The translations under genes and the position numbers were made by a program. Of a stretch of DNA of 64,000 bases, positions 23,470-34,810 are shown one piece after another. The stretch covers positions 1,550,001 to 1,614,000 of the forward strand of contig JAQOTA010000054.1 in the NCBI GenBank assembly GCA_029532415.1, read 5' to 3'. The notes below the pieces were generated by a model, which was not told the origin of the DNA, ran no database searches, and worked only from the letters and a program-made list of their open reading frames with translations. Position 1 is the first letter of the stretch. Each line of letters begins with the position of its first letter. This DNA is from Marasmius tenuissimus. Its lineage: Eukaryota; Basidiomycota; Agaricomycetes; Agaricales; Marasmiaceae.

Positions 23470-23900
23470 AGCCAAAGGCCAGGCGACGAGCAGCTCAGAA
23501 AAAATGACACCATTCAAATAGTGACACTCTTCTATGGTCGTCTGACTTGACTAGGAATGCTACCACTCCTGGTGTTCCCCTCCATCCCTCATGTCTACCA
23601 ATAAAGCTACTATGTGACTTGGCCAGCCACACATTGTTGAATTCTGTCCTGTCACCAACAAATATGACCTTCTCGTGAGTTGTCCTGAACTCATTCAATT
23701 TAGTGAGCATCAGGATTCAGGTTTGAGTCTTGACTCTTGTTTGGTCAACTTGAACTTGCGAATTCGGACCCGCTGGCAGAGCTGGCTGACTCCCCAAGTC
23801 AAAACTAAGATCACAGTCCACATCCTCATCAGCATCTTACTGTGACCATCCATATGCAGTCTCACCGGAACTTGCTTGTCTCTTGAGCTCCTCCGCAGAG
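23470..23900. other. Region between element A and the ABC transporter pseudogene
   Basis: No gene is recognised. The stretch could hold the original first exon or promoter of the ABC transporter, or decayed transposon sequence; nothing in it decides between these. Confidence 0.35.
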
Positions 23901-24007
23901 ATGCAAGTTGGACACGTTGAGAATATTTCCTTCTTGTCTGTCGCTCCAGTAAATGTACAAGTCTGCAATGTGATGGTGGAGGTGACTATCAGGAATGGGA
24001 AAAAGAG

Positions 24008-24012
24008 CAAAG
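24008..24012 (+). repeat. 5-bp target-site duplication, left of solo LTR 1
   Basis: CAAAG here and at 24729-24733, immediately outside the TG...CA ends of the LTR. Confidence 0.85.
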
Positions 24013-24728
24013 TGTTAGGATCGTGCGGATATGACAGTCCGGACAGAAGTCCGAGCGGAAGAGACGGAAGCTGACGTGCCGGAATGGACCTGTTGGGACT
24101 AGAGAGAGATTCCGATGACTGGAAGGCCGATCGAATGGTTGGACAATAGTCAAAGGTTTTGCCAACAACACCATTGAGTTGAGTTGTCCTTGACTGGAAG
24201 GGAAAGGAAGATAAAGAGATAGAAGAGATAGAGATAAGAGACAGAATGAGATGAATGAGATAAAACGAAAACCAAGTTGATTTTGATTCTGAGGAATACA
24301 AGTCGTGAAGTATCTAGCTTATATGTGTATCGATCTCCGAGACCTCGGAAGAGGTTCCAGCAATCATAGTACCAGAGGTGAGTCAAGAGCGGGAGAGAAT
24401 GTATGTACAGTATGGGATCCAAGACAGAGGGCAAAGTCCCGGAGTTGGAGATGAATCGGAAATGAAGTGTCAGAATGGAATGTACAGGATGAGTCATGAT
24501 GGAATGGAAAGCAGAATGTCGAAATGCAGAGCCTACGGACTACTCAGAAATGAACGGTGTATATGTATCTCCGATCTGCAAGTACCGGGGACACGACGTT
24601 GGAATCCAAAGTCATGTTCCGGAAAGGATCATGAAGTAAAGAGAAACATAAAGTAGATTCCAAGGCTCGGAATATCTGGAAGGTGGATAGAAGCCTTCGG
24701 AAACTCCGGAAATGGCATGGATGTAACA
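24013..24728. mobile_element. Solo LTR 1 inside the ABC transporter coding region
   Basis: The 716-bp unit starts TGTTAGG and ends TGTAACA; its termini TGTTA/TAACA form a perfect short inverted repeat, as in LTR retrotransposons. It is flanked by a perfect CAAAG duplication. Excising it with one duplication joins GGGAAAAAGAGCAAAG to GTGCCGATGTAGAGG and restores an open frame (KKSKGADVEAGVKRILDG) leading into Walker A. This shows that it landed in coding sequence. There is no internal retroelement domain, so it is a solo LTR left by recombination. Its transcriptional direction is not clear. Confidence 0.85.
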
Positions 24729-24733
24729 CAAAG
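24729..24733 (+). repeat. 5-bp target-site duplication, right of solo LTR 1
   Basis: CAAAG, identical to 24008-24012. Confidence 0.85.
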
Positions 24734-27707
24734 GTGCCGATGTAGAGGCTGGAGTGAAGAGGATTTTGGACGGAATTTCTGCTGATTTTCCAAGTGGGAC
24801 ACTTTGTGGAATCATTGGAGGGTCTGGGTCTGGCAAGGTGAGTTCAATAACCATTTAAATCTCTTTTTTTCTTTCGTTCTCTGTTTGTTTCTAAGTTTCT
24901 TTATTTTTCTGTAGACAACCCTGCTCAATCTGATGGCTCATCGCACACATCTCATGAACAACGCATCTGGCTTGATCTTGTATAACGGATCCTCATCACT
25001 ACCCTCCATCACTCATGCCTATGTTACCCAAATGGACTTGCTCCTCCCCACTCTTACCGTCCGCGAAACATTGATGTACGCCGCCTCCCTCCAACTATCA
25101 TCCAACGTCACCCCAGCCCAACACAAACAGGTTGTTCAAGAAATTATACTCAAACTCGGACTCAAAGAATGTGCCGAAACACACGTTGGAAACGGTGTCA
25201 CCCACAGTGGTTGTTCAGGCGGCGAATGTCAACGCGTCAGTATTGGCATTCAACTCCTCTCAAACCCTTCTGTCTTGTTCTGTGACAAACCGACAACAGG
25301 ACTCGATGCGACGTCTGCGTTTCACCTCGTCAACATGTTGAAGTTGTTGGCTAGGAAAGGCTGGACCATCATTTGTACGATTCACCAGCCGAAGTACGAT
25401 ATCTTTTGGTTGTTTGACCATATGTTGGTGTTAAGCAAGGGCTTGCCTTTGTACTCTGGGGTGACGATGGAGAGTACAGCATGGTTTGAAAAGTTGGTCC
25501 CAGGGAGCTTTGGGGAACATGTGAATCCAGCGGATTATCTGATTATGATCGCTGCTGTTGACATGAGGACTGTGCAGACTAGGACGGGGACGACGGCAAG
25601 GTCAATTGAGTTGGCAAAGCATTGGAAGGCAGAGTCAGCTGTTAGGTTTTCGGATGAGGAGAAGAAGGTGGAGGTTCAAGATATTCAGTCACCTGTGTCC
25701 GTTGCTCATGGTGCTTCATTCATACGGCAAACTTGGGTGTTGACCTCGAGGAACCTCTTGATGGGATGGAGAGACCCATTGGGAATGAGCATGTGCTGGA
25801 TTGAGGCTGTGCTGATGGGTACCATCTGTGGGCTCATATTCTTCAACCTCGGCAAGGATCTTGCAGGAATCCGTTCTCGTCAGGGAGCATTATACATCAC
25901 AAGTGCTTTGCAGGTGATCATTCTCCTCTCTTCACTTTCTCCATTCTTCATCTAAATCACTACACTGACAGGGTTACCTTGTTGTCCTCTATGAAACCTA
26001 CCGCATAACCAACTCCGAGATATCCGTCTTTGACCGCAAACGTGGTGAAGGTGTCATCTCCATTACTCCCTGGATCCTTGCTTGTCGTTTCGCTCACATT
26101 GTCCAAGAAGACTTGGTGGTCCCTTTCCTATTCAGCATCATCTTCTGGTTTGTGTGTGGTTTCAAAAATGAGGGAATCATGTTTTTCAAATTCTTCTCAA
26201 TCATCTTGCTCAATCAGTTCATATCAAAGATTTTCACCATGTTTGCTGTGTCGATGTCAAGAGACTTTGCGATTGCAACATTGATTGCGAATTTGGCATA
26301 AGTGTGCTGTTTTATTGAGGAATATCCGAGTCACTCACACTTTTCCTAGGTTCACAGTGTTCATGTTTGGTACTGGATATTTTGTTCAGGCAGATTCGAT
26401 CCCCGTTTATTTACGTTGGACCAAATGGATCAGTTATACTGTAAGTCTCTTGACTCTCTCCTTTTCTGCCGCTTCTAACTCCTTCACAGTTTTACAGTTT
26501 TGCAGCTTTAAGTGCCAACGGATTCACTGGCCGTTCCTATGAATGCCCAGTCGGCAATGCCCACACCAACCCCAACTGTCTTCCCTATTGCGGCAACTTT
26601 ATCCTCCGAAACCTATCCTTCACAATTCCAACTTGCGCACTCTTAGGCTTCATCGTCGTGTTTTCCGTGGCTGGAGGGTCGCTTCTTTACTGGAAGAAAG
26701 TGAATGTTCACATGGCCAGGGTGTATACATCCAAAACTGTTCCTGACAACGACATGGACCAACTCATCCCATCAAATTCTGTACTGGAAGGCGAAGGCAC
26801 TTCAACTTCCAAGCCTCACGAAGGCGTCGACCTCGATCTCCAGGGCATCCACCTCACCCTTTGAAAAATCTCACTCTTCAATGGGGCGTCTCCCATTTCC
26901 AGTCCCCACACAACAGAAAAACAGATCTTGAAGGGCATTACAACGAGATTCCAGAGCGGGGAGGTGAACGTGATCATGGGACCCTCAGGGTCAGGGAAGA
27001 GCAGTCTCCTCAACCTACTTTCATCCCGACTCCCATCTTCAACAGGCACATTTACCACATCCGGTACTCTCCTTGTTGATGAGACCCTGGTCAATGCCTC
27101 AGAACTCCAAGCCATATGCTCGTATATGACACAGGACAATTCAGCATTGTTGCCATATCTAACTGTGAGGGAGATGCTTTGGTTTGCTGCTGGGTTGAGG
27201 CTGCTGAGGGGAATGTTGAAGAAAGAAAAGTTGAAGAGAGCGGGGGATATTATTAGGAGTATGGGATTGAGTGATTGTGTGGATAATCTGATTGGAGGGG
27301 AATTTGTGAAGGGGATCTCAGGAGGTGAGAAGAGGAGAGTTAGTATTGGGGTGCAGCTTTTGACTGAGCCAAGGGTGTTGATGTGTGTGTAATCTTTGGC
27401 CTTTTGGCCTGGCACTGAGCTGATATTTTTTTTGTTGTAGTGCCAACCAACCTACTTCAGGGCTGGATGCCTTCACGGCATCTTCAATTCTTCAGGTTCT
27501 AACTTCTCTGGCGGAAGAAGGACGTACAGTTATTATCACCATTCATCAATCCCACTTGGAACTGTTCTCCCAGTTTGGGAATCTCCTACTCCCAGCAAAA
27601 GGCAGTCGGGTGGCTTACTCTGGCCGAATGAATGACATGATTTCTCACTTCAGCAAGTTGGGCTACAAGTGTCCACATGATGCGAACCTGAGCGATTGGG
27701 CACTCGA

Positions 27708-28087
27708 TGTCATGAAATTCCCTCCTATCTTATCTTTTCTCCTTATCTTATCATTTTCCATCTTATCTATATCTTATCCCTCACATGACTCATATCTTAT
27801 CATATAGACACATGGTAGATACATGAAGGGACCCACATGCTGTAGACACATGTTGGTCCTGTTTCAGATACTGTTTCACGATGTCATACCTTGATGTCAT
27901 ACCTCACCATAGATACACGCCGTAGTCCTCTCAGTAGTATATAAGAAGTAGATACTCTGCATGTATTCCCCAGTCTTGAGCTGGTTTATTCCTCACCAGT
28001 ATAGAGTTCTCTTATCTTTGCCTCGTTCCCTCTTGTCTGAAAGCTTAGTGCGATGTGTCACCAGGTCAGATCTGGTGATTGCTGACA
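27708..28087. mobile_element. Solo LTR 2 inside the second half of the ABC transporter
   Basis: The 380-bp unit starts TGTCATG and ends GCTGACA, so the termini TGTCA/TGACA are perfect inverted repeats. The flanks CTCGA (27703-27707) and CTTGA (28088-28092) are a 5-bp duplication with one mismatch. Without it the frame reads DWAL-E-LISVDLRNAG, the expected segment after NBD2. A TATATAAG box near 27938-27946 and the sequence after it suggest a + strand U3-R arrangement. It is unrelated in sequence to solo LTRs 1 and 3. Confidence 0.82.
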
Positions 28088-29510
28088 CTTGAGTTGATCA
28101 GTGTGGATCTGAGGAATGCTGGGGTAGAGGAAAAGATGAGGGGGAAGGTTGAGAAAATTCTAGAAGTTTACGAGAAGGGTGTTTCCATTGTCTCTTCCCC
28201 TGGTGAACAGGAGAAGGGGAAGGGAAACTTGTCTGGCCATTGAAAAGAGATGACACTGTTTTATGTTGCGTATCCGATTCTTGTCCAGCATGGGTGGATC
28301 AATGTGAAGAGGCAGCCGAGTGTGTTGATCGCGAGGGTGGGGCAGGTTCTTGGGTTGGGGGTTACGATGGTGCTTTGGTTTGCGCCAGTGGGGAGGGAAT
28401 ACGTAGATGCGACAATCAACTTGCCTGGTGTTATACGTGAGCTGTTTTCTTGTTCATTCATCATGCATGTCGGTACTAACCTTTTGGTGACCTTTTTGCC
28501 GTGTAGAGAAGATCATGCCTCGTAAGTTTCTTTTGCACTTGTAGAAGATTAATGACAGGTACTGAATGGATTGGATGCCTGTACAGTCTACTTTGTGGGG
28601 ATGCTTCAGAATGTAGCTGCCTACCCTACCGAGTGAGATGTTTTCTACAAGGTGACCACATCCTGTAGTGCAATACAACTGAATCTAACCTCCCTTCTCA
28701 CCACAGGAGCACACCAGTTGTGCATACTCCCTCAGCTCCTTCTTCCTCAGCTACATGATCTTTGAACTTCCCTTTGAAATCCTTGCCTCACTCCTATTCA
28801 GTCTTGTCGGATTGATAGCCATGAACCTCCCTTGTACAGTCTCAATGTACTTCATCGTTTGCTTGAATGCCTTCTGTATCGTCAACGCAGGAGAGTCGTT
28901 GGAGATTGTGTTCAATACGTTGTTTTCCGGGAGCACAGGACTTGCGTTGAACTTGACATTGATTGTCCTGAGCATTGGTCAGTTTATGGTGGTGAGTGAA
29001 GATAATCTCTCCTTCCTTTCATCCCGGTTTGGTTTGTCAAGCCGCTTACCCGCCTCTTCCATAGGGCCTCATATCCCTGAACATGATTGGGCTCCTCTAA
29101 GGTATCAATTACATCTCCCCGCTAAAGTATGCCACCACAAACATCATGGTCTTTGCTCTCTGTGAGATGCAGTTCACGTGTGACGATACCCAGCGTTTGC
29201 CGGATGGTTTGTGTCCGTTGAGTACTGGGGAGGATGTGTTGAGGCTGTTCAAGTATGAGAGTACAAAACGGGAGGTTATGTTGGGGGTTCTCGTGGGTGT
29301 TACAGTCATGTATAGGCTGGTGGCGTATGCAATTTTGAAGGCTAGTTTGACAAGGTGGATGTTGAAGAGATGAGCGGTTCTTGAGTATTAAAACTCTCAA
29401 CACCTAGTGCATAGTAAAGTATAGATTGGACTAATGGTATTCAAATGGAACACTTATTCATATCCTCACCTTGTTCTATACCTATAACCTTTGGTGTCCA
29501 ATGAGTGCCA

Positions 29511-29518
29511 GCGTGAAG
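29511..29518 (+). repeat. Left 8-bp target-site duplication of hAT-like element C
   Basis: GCGTGAAG, repeated at 30150-30157. Confidence 0.85.
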
Positions 29519-30149
29519 TCGTGTTGCTAACAGTTGGTTCAGTTCGGTTACGGCTCCCGAGCCGTGGTTCTGACGAACCGTGGTTCCCGGAGCCATTGAC
29601 AAGTAGCAGTTTGGCTCCCAAGAGCCGCTCAAGCCGGTTGAACCACAGTTCGAGCCGATCAAAAAACTTCCCAGAAAAAAACTTTGTACAGGTGCAGGGT
29701 ATCGTAAGATACTGACCTATTTCACTCAATTTGCTTGGTCACAGGTCACACGCCCCAAAATTGACAAATATTCTTGGTGTGGTCACTGGGTCACAGGGGG
29801 TCCATCTGAATTGTCCCTGGGTGTGACAGGGTGTGACACATCTGAAAGTGCCAAATTTAGCTGTCCAGAGCCCAAATTTTTAAATTTTTCTTCATGCTGC
29901 ACGCCGCTGGGGTGTCCTCCAAGTTTTTGTTGTCACCAGAAGTGGTCACAGCAACGAGGCCATCCAAATTAATTCCATTTCTACAGTAAATATTCTGGGG
30001 CAGTTTGAACCGGTTAAACCGGTTCCGGAACCAGCTCTAGCTGTTCCAGTAAACCGGCTCTGTGGAGAACCATTTCACCGAGCGGTTCAGCCCCAGTCCG
30101 GTTCAGAACCACTCAAACCACGGTTAGAATCGAGCTGTTGGTAACGCTA
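29519..30149. mobile_element. Non-autonomous hAT-like element C
   Basis: This is a 631-bp copy of the family seen as element A, here uninterrupted. The ends TCGTGTTGCTAACAG and CTGTTGGTAACGCTA are inverted repeats with a few mismatches, and the 8-bp duplication GCGTGAAG is perfect. The middle (about 29710-29990) is homologous to the TA-flanked MITE at 33191-33557, including its CTGACCTATTTCA terminus, but lacks that MITE's right end. No coding capacity was found. Confidence 0.87.
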
Positions 30150-30157
30150 GCGTGAAG
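30150..30157 (+). repeat. Right 8-bp target-site duplication of hAT-like element C
   Basis: GCGTGAAG, identical to 29511-29518. Confidence 0.85.
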
Positions 30158-30844
30158 GGGTCAATCAATCACGGTTCAGTACGCTTTCTCACAGTGTCTT
30201 TCCACCATTCCAACTTCACCATCAGAACCTCAGAGTGACTCTCATCCTTCGCCAGTGGCAGAAAACTCTATTCTTCCCCGGAATACATATGGCAAATATG
30301 CTGAGCATGGATATAGGAGCTAAAGCCAGATTGCCTTGCAGAGTGTGTTTACTGGATCAATGTTTATTGCCCTGTGTACTGACACCTTCCATGGCCAAGA
30401 TCACGCTGAATGAGTGCTACTTACTTCCACTCTTTCAAGCTACACACCTCTTTTAACTCTGAAACCTCTGCTCCATGCATATCGCGACTCTTTTGGCCTC
30501 AATATTTGGAGATCTGCTGGAGGCATCACATACACCCAACACCCTTGGATTAGGAATATTCAGGATGGGCAGACAAGCTTTCCTGCCTCAGACAGGTCCT
30601 AAATTCAGGTTTGAGGGTTTGATACAGTGAGTTGCTTGTCACTCTTTGTCACTGGTATATTGTGGTGGTTCTCACTCTGTTCAGTGAACAGAAACATATT
30701 TTCTAAATTGGCCCAAATGCGGAGCATTCGAAAGACCCAGACATTGGGAAGGTTATAAACCATGATTGTCTCCGTTCCTTCTTTTCTTCCTCCCACCACC
30801 ATCCCTCAATATCATCACCTCCACCACTGCCCACCTGTATCACA
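30158..30844. other. Intergenic region upstream of the aspartic protease
   Basis: No gene is recognised. The last 100 bases are C/T-rich (TCCTCCCACCACCATCCC), as in many fungal promoters just before the transcription start. Confidence 0.4.
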
Positions 30845-31988
30845 ATGCAAACTTCCGCCTGCTTCCAGACCATTCTCTCTCGCAATGGCAATCGCTTGCA
30901 GCCTGCAGACCAGATGAGGCACATCATCAATCGTGACTGCGCTCGCACTCAAAAGTTCTTAAATGAGATCCAACCGCACGGTCCCCTTGTTGTCCATGAA
31001 CTTCGTAACAAGAGAGGCCATGACAAGCCCACCCCTGGTTCCCAGCAAGACACCTCTATGGACGTGACTGACAGTGGTATGTGCACATATATGCACGTTA
31101 TTTGGCTGAGTCCTGATTCTCTCGTTTTCAGTGGTCACCTACGTGATGCCCGTAGGCAAGTCTTGCTGGGTTCGGTTGCTATTGATGCAGTGTCTGACGC
31201 TCATTCTTTGTAGACATTAGAGAACCCCCCATGAAATATAGCCTGTTGATTGATACCGGTGAGTTGCACATCATCATTCGTTGCGCGTCGGCCATTGATA
31301 GACTTCAATCAGGTAGTTCAAACACATGGATCGGTGCTCATAAAGAATACAAGCCCTCTTCCAAGAGCCAGACATGAGCATACATTTTCTGCTTTATCTG
31401 TTGCTCGAATCTGATGCGGCGATTGCAGCAAACGGAAGGAAGTTGTATGTCACTATTGTCCTTTCAATCCTTCCTTCTCTAACCACCTCCAGGCTGTAAC
31501 TTATGGGTCCGAATCCTTCACTGGAATTGAGTGTGAGTTCGCTGTCTTTCATTCAAGAGCATTGAACTGAAGCCGTCGATTCCAGACTCTGACACTGTGG
31601 CCCTTTCTCCGAGAATGGTTATCAAGGACCAATCCATTGGCGTGGCTCGCAAAACTCATGGCTTTGGGAACAATGGGATCGACGGTATTCTCGGGTATAA
31701 CCTTCCTTTCGCTCTTGTCACCGCCAAGTAGCTTACTATTCATCCTCTCTAGCATTGGCCCGGTTGATCTCACTCGAGGTGAGGTACATCAACTTCAAGT
31801 CCCATCCACTAAATGTCTGCCATAGGAACCATTGAGGGGATGTCATCCATTCCGACAGTTACCAACAATTTGCTGCAGCAGAAAATCATCAAGCAGGAAT
31901 CTATTGGTATCTTCTATGCTGCTACTCCTGATGATAGCAAGGACCTCGCCAACAGCGAATTGACTTTTGGTGGTATTGACAAGAGCAA

Positions 31989-32562
31989 GTGCATAGCCCA
32001 TTGTTGAACGTGATGGATATCATGTGATACATTGTTGTCGTGTTGTTTACGCATCACACACTATTTATAGAGCTATGCCTCTATGAACACTTGCGCTCTC
32101 ATGCAAGAAGAATCTATGTAGCTATTGCTTCACAAATGACACTGTAGATACTTACTACGTAGTACTTACATCAAGTATGATGCTCATAGTCCTTAGTGCG
32201 AGGCACAACGGACTTTAGTAGCTAAGCAGGCCAATAGGACTGCAGACACACTCATTAGTATTATGACTATATGGCTAAATACCTACTTCTAGTAGTAGTT
32301 TCATATGATGGTAATGACTCTTACATGTACTGAAACTTGTGTATAAAAGCTGGTATTCCAAGGCCTTAAGCCTTAGGACAATCTACTCGGTTATCACCTC
32401 TCAAGCATCTCAAAGCACTCTAACTACTAGCTCTACAAGCTATCTAACCCAAGGTGAGGTTTAGGATGTTATAACCCACTGACAACTGTGCAGTTTGACT
32501 ATGCTGGCTCATCACCCATGTTGTCTTTCATGCCCTGTCTTCTCTGACGCGCATACATTTAG
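31989..32562 (+). other. Intron of the protease gene carrying a solo LTR
   Basis: Donor AA|GTGCAT and acceptor CATTTAG|G join GGIDKSK to ITTPMKYVPITK in frame. Without the 513-bp LTR and one 5-bp duplication the intron would be 56 nt, the normal size in this genome. Confidence 0.8.
32002..32514. mobile_element. Solo LTR 3 in the aspartic protease intron
   Basis: The 513-bp unit begins TGTTGAACG and ends GCTCATCA, flanked by a perfect CCCAT duplication (31997-32001 and 32515-32519). A GTATAAAAG box near 32341 suggests + orientation. The terminal inverted match is short (TG...CA), weaker than for the other two LTRs. An alternative end at TGACA (32484) with a mismatched flank was considered, but it leaves an intron of unusual length. 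Confidence 0.7.
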
Positions 32563-33190
32563 GATTACCACGCCCATGAAATACGTCCCGATCACCAAGA
32601 CCTCCCCAGCTAACAGGTACTGGGGGATCAATCAGACTATCATGAACAACTGCGCTGGCATTGTTGACACTGGCACCACTCTTATCATGCTCGCCTCTGA
32701 TACGTTTAACAAGTACATGAAAGCAACAGGTGCTGTCATGGATAGGTAAGCTTTGGTCGCCTATCCCTTCCGCGCCGCACCTCATGTACTTTGCATAGGA
32801 CTACTGGTCTACTCTGTGTTACCGCTGAGCAGTACGAGGACATGAAGAGCATGGAGTTCAACATCGGTGGAGTACGTGATTTTCTCATACAGTCCGATGG
32901 GAGACGCTTTGAATTGATCTTCATTAATAGACGATGTACGAGTTGACACCGAACACCCAAATCTGGCCTCAAGCTATGAACACGATGCTTGGTGGCGACG
33001 CCAAGAAGGTTTACCTTGTCTTTGCCGACATGGGGCAGCCATCCGGAACAGGTCTCGACTTCATAAGTGTGTCTGATTGATGCTGGAATCATTGCCGGCG
33101 CTAACGATCTTCCAGATGGTTTCACATTCCTTCAAAGGTTCTACAGCATGTATGACACCACCAATAGCCAGGTTGGCTTCGCGGAAACTA

Positions 33191-33557
33191 CTGACCTATT
33201 TCAATCAATTTGGATGTCACACGTCACACGCCCCCCAGTATCCGAAATTTTTTCGGATGGTCACTAGGTCACAGGGGGGTCATCCGAAATGTTCCCAAAT
33301 GTGACAAACTTTCAGGCGGCCCAAAAAGCCAGAAAATCCGATTTTCTGCCATTTTTGGCCCGAATCCGGTCATTCTGCAAATTTTGACTGGTGGCGGCTG
33401 TCAGCCACCGTGATTCTCCCTCAGCCTGCTGAGTCCCTTACAGTTCCATACGAAATTTCCATTGGTGTCACTGGTCACCGACCTGCCATCCAAATTTACG
33501 CCAGAAAATTTTTGGGTCACACGGGAAACCCCATCCGAATTGATTGAAATAGGTCAG
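33191..33557. mobile_element. TA-flanked MITE at the 3' end of the protease gene
   Basis: The terminal inverted repeats are CTGACCTATTTCAATCAATT at the left and its complement at the right (AATTGATTGAAATAGGTCAG), extending about 25 bp with few mismatches. TA lies on both sides (33189-33190 and 33558-33559), the target duplication of Tc1/mariner-type transposases. At 367 bp it has no coding capacity. It disrupts the last codons of the aspartic protease (GFAETT). Confidence 0.85.
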
Positions 33558-33559
33558 TA

Positions 33560-34810
33560 AGTATACTCGTGTGGAAACCAACTAGACGGAATTCTGTTAT
33601 GGACTTCAAGCTTTCAACTCTTTGTGTACATTGTTCTGGACGTTTATTGCAGTGATAGTCTGTACTTGTATGTGTAGAGAAAGGGCTCTCATGATAGACT
33701 GATCTCATGGGAATGTGATCAGACCTACAGATGTCAACAACCTGTCAGACTCACGAATTTTTTTGTAGAGTTCCCCTACGGGCCCCTTCCCTCTGTGACC
33801 TCTGTGACCTATCACTCTAAGCCGCTTCATCATACGTATACCCGCAGTGAGATCCAGGTTGGCACTCCCAGAAAACCCGGGGAACCGGGAGTCTGAGTCA
33901 CCGTCCGGGCCGTCTGGGTGTCTGGGTGTCTGAGCACATCTGGATGGCCGCTTTGCAATGTCAGAGTTGTTCAACTTATTGTAAGGTTCATGTTCATATC
34001 CCTCGCCATGCTCAGTAAGAGCTTGATCTCATTGTTACCAGCCTCAATATACCAATTATATACGCCATATTGGTACCTATCAAACCACCTAGTGTGCAAT
34101 TACTACTTTGTTCGTTTCATTTGAGAGCAGCTGAACAGCTTGTTAGATCCAGTAATGATTGGGTGTGTGGGTAAAGAATCCATTTGCTTCACTGAGTATG
34201 TAAGTTGAAGGGAATAAGAAATGGCGAGCTTGGTTGTACCCCCCTGTATGATGATGAGTGAGAGAACTCAAAGAAGAAAGAATTGTAAGATCCCACACAG
34301 AGTGATGGAAGAGCAGTCAAGGTCTTGAGGATTGAAAGCATTTCAACAGAACTCGAATCAATCCTCAAAGAGATTTAGAAGAGCGTTCAATCATTTCGTG
34401 AGCTCGAGTAAGGGTCTAGTAGACAGTTGGAACAGCAAGTATTGAAAAGATACGTTATTGATGTATGCAGCATCAGACAGAGCAAAATAGACGCACTAAG
34501 GTGAAAGACCCAGCCCCGATTCCTGCTATTGATCACAAGCTCCCCGATGGTACTAGGTAGACTGGCCCCGGATAGCGACTGAACTTTGGAGAATGCATTC
34601 TTGAGTGTGCAAGAGAACTGAGTGCAGCGAGGTAGATTACAAAAGCTGGTTGGAAGGACTGGAGTATCCGCTTGAAGAACAGAAGTGAGACAATGGCATT
34701 GACAAGCTCGATGGAGGATGATGGAGGTTTGAGGAGGAGGAGACTGACGATAGAAAAGGGAATCCCTGACATATCACATGGTAGGTAACCGGTAATGGCC
34801 CAGACAGTTT
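33560..34810. other. Intergenic region without a supported gene
   Basis: No domain-bearing frame was found. There is a short G/T-rich tract with repeated GTCTGGGT near 33905-33940. Nothing else is recognised. Confidence 0.4.

Larger units (their letters stand above)
23901..29373 (+). pseudogene. Full-length ABCG-type ABC transporter, inactivated by insertions
   Basis: Two NBD-TMD halves are readable in order. Half 1: MQVGHVENISF and VEVTIRNGKKSK before a solo LTR, then GIIGGSGSGK (Walker A, split by an intron), THSGCSGGECQRVS (signature), FCDKPTTGLD (Walker B), and membrane segments to about 26700. Half 2: IMGPSGSGKSS (Walker A), KGISGGEKRRVS (signature), QPTSGLDAF, then TMD2 (VAYPILVQHGWIN to ASLTRWMLKR). 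The order is that of full-size ABCG exporters, which move hydrophobic compounds across the plasma membrane. It is broken by solo LTRs at 24013-24728 and 27708-28087, an apparent frameshift with a TGA at 26862-26864, and an in-frame TGA at 28241-28243 within LSGH*KEMTLFY. Both Walker B motifs also lack the usual Glu. It cannot make a full transporter. Confidence 0.88.
30845..33267 (+). pseudogene. A1-family aspartic protease, insertion-damaged and probably inactive
   Basis: Both catalytic motifs are readable. LLIDTGSSNTWIGA is split by an intron within the first DTG (at about 31257-31313), and NNCAGIVDTGTTLIMLAS follows at about 32645-32700. Flanking blocks (GFGNNGIDGILG, ELTFGGIDKSK, KYVPITKTSPANRYWGI, FTFLQRFYSMYDTTNSQVGF) are classic pepsin-like. 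The N-terminus (MQTSACFQTIL) lacks a clear signal peptide. After KSSKSQT a TGA follows at once, because the expected donor GTGAGC reads ATGAGC near 31374. The next exon, with AANGRK, does not join AVTYGSESF in phase. A solo LTR fills one intron (31989-32562). The last codons run into a MITE at 33191, so the protein would end in MITE-encoded residues. Once a secreted or vacuolar protease, it is now likely defective. Confidence 0.8.

Noticed and set aside
22216..30149. Elements A and C as the LTRs of one retrotransposon enclosing the ABC gene
   Set aside because: They have 8-bp duplications of their own on each side (GAGGAGCC and GCGTGAAG) and inverted, not TG...CA, ends, so they are independent insertions.
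32002..32484. Alternative right end (…CTGACA) for solo LTR 3
   Set aside because: It needs a mismatched ATTGT/ACTGT duplication and leaves an intron of about 130 nt. The CCCAT-flanked version gives a perfect duplication and a 56-nt intron.
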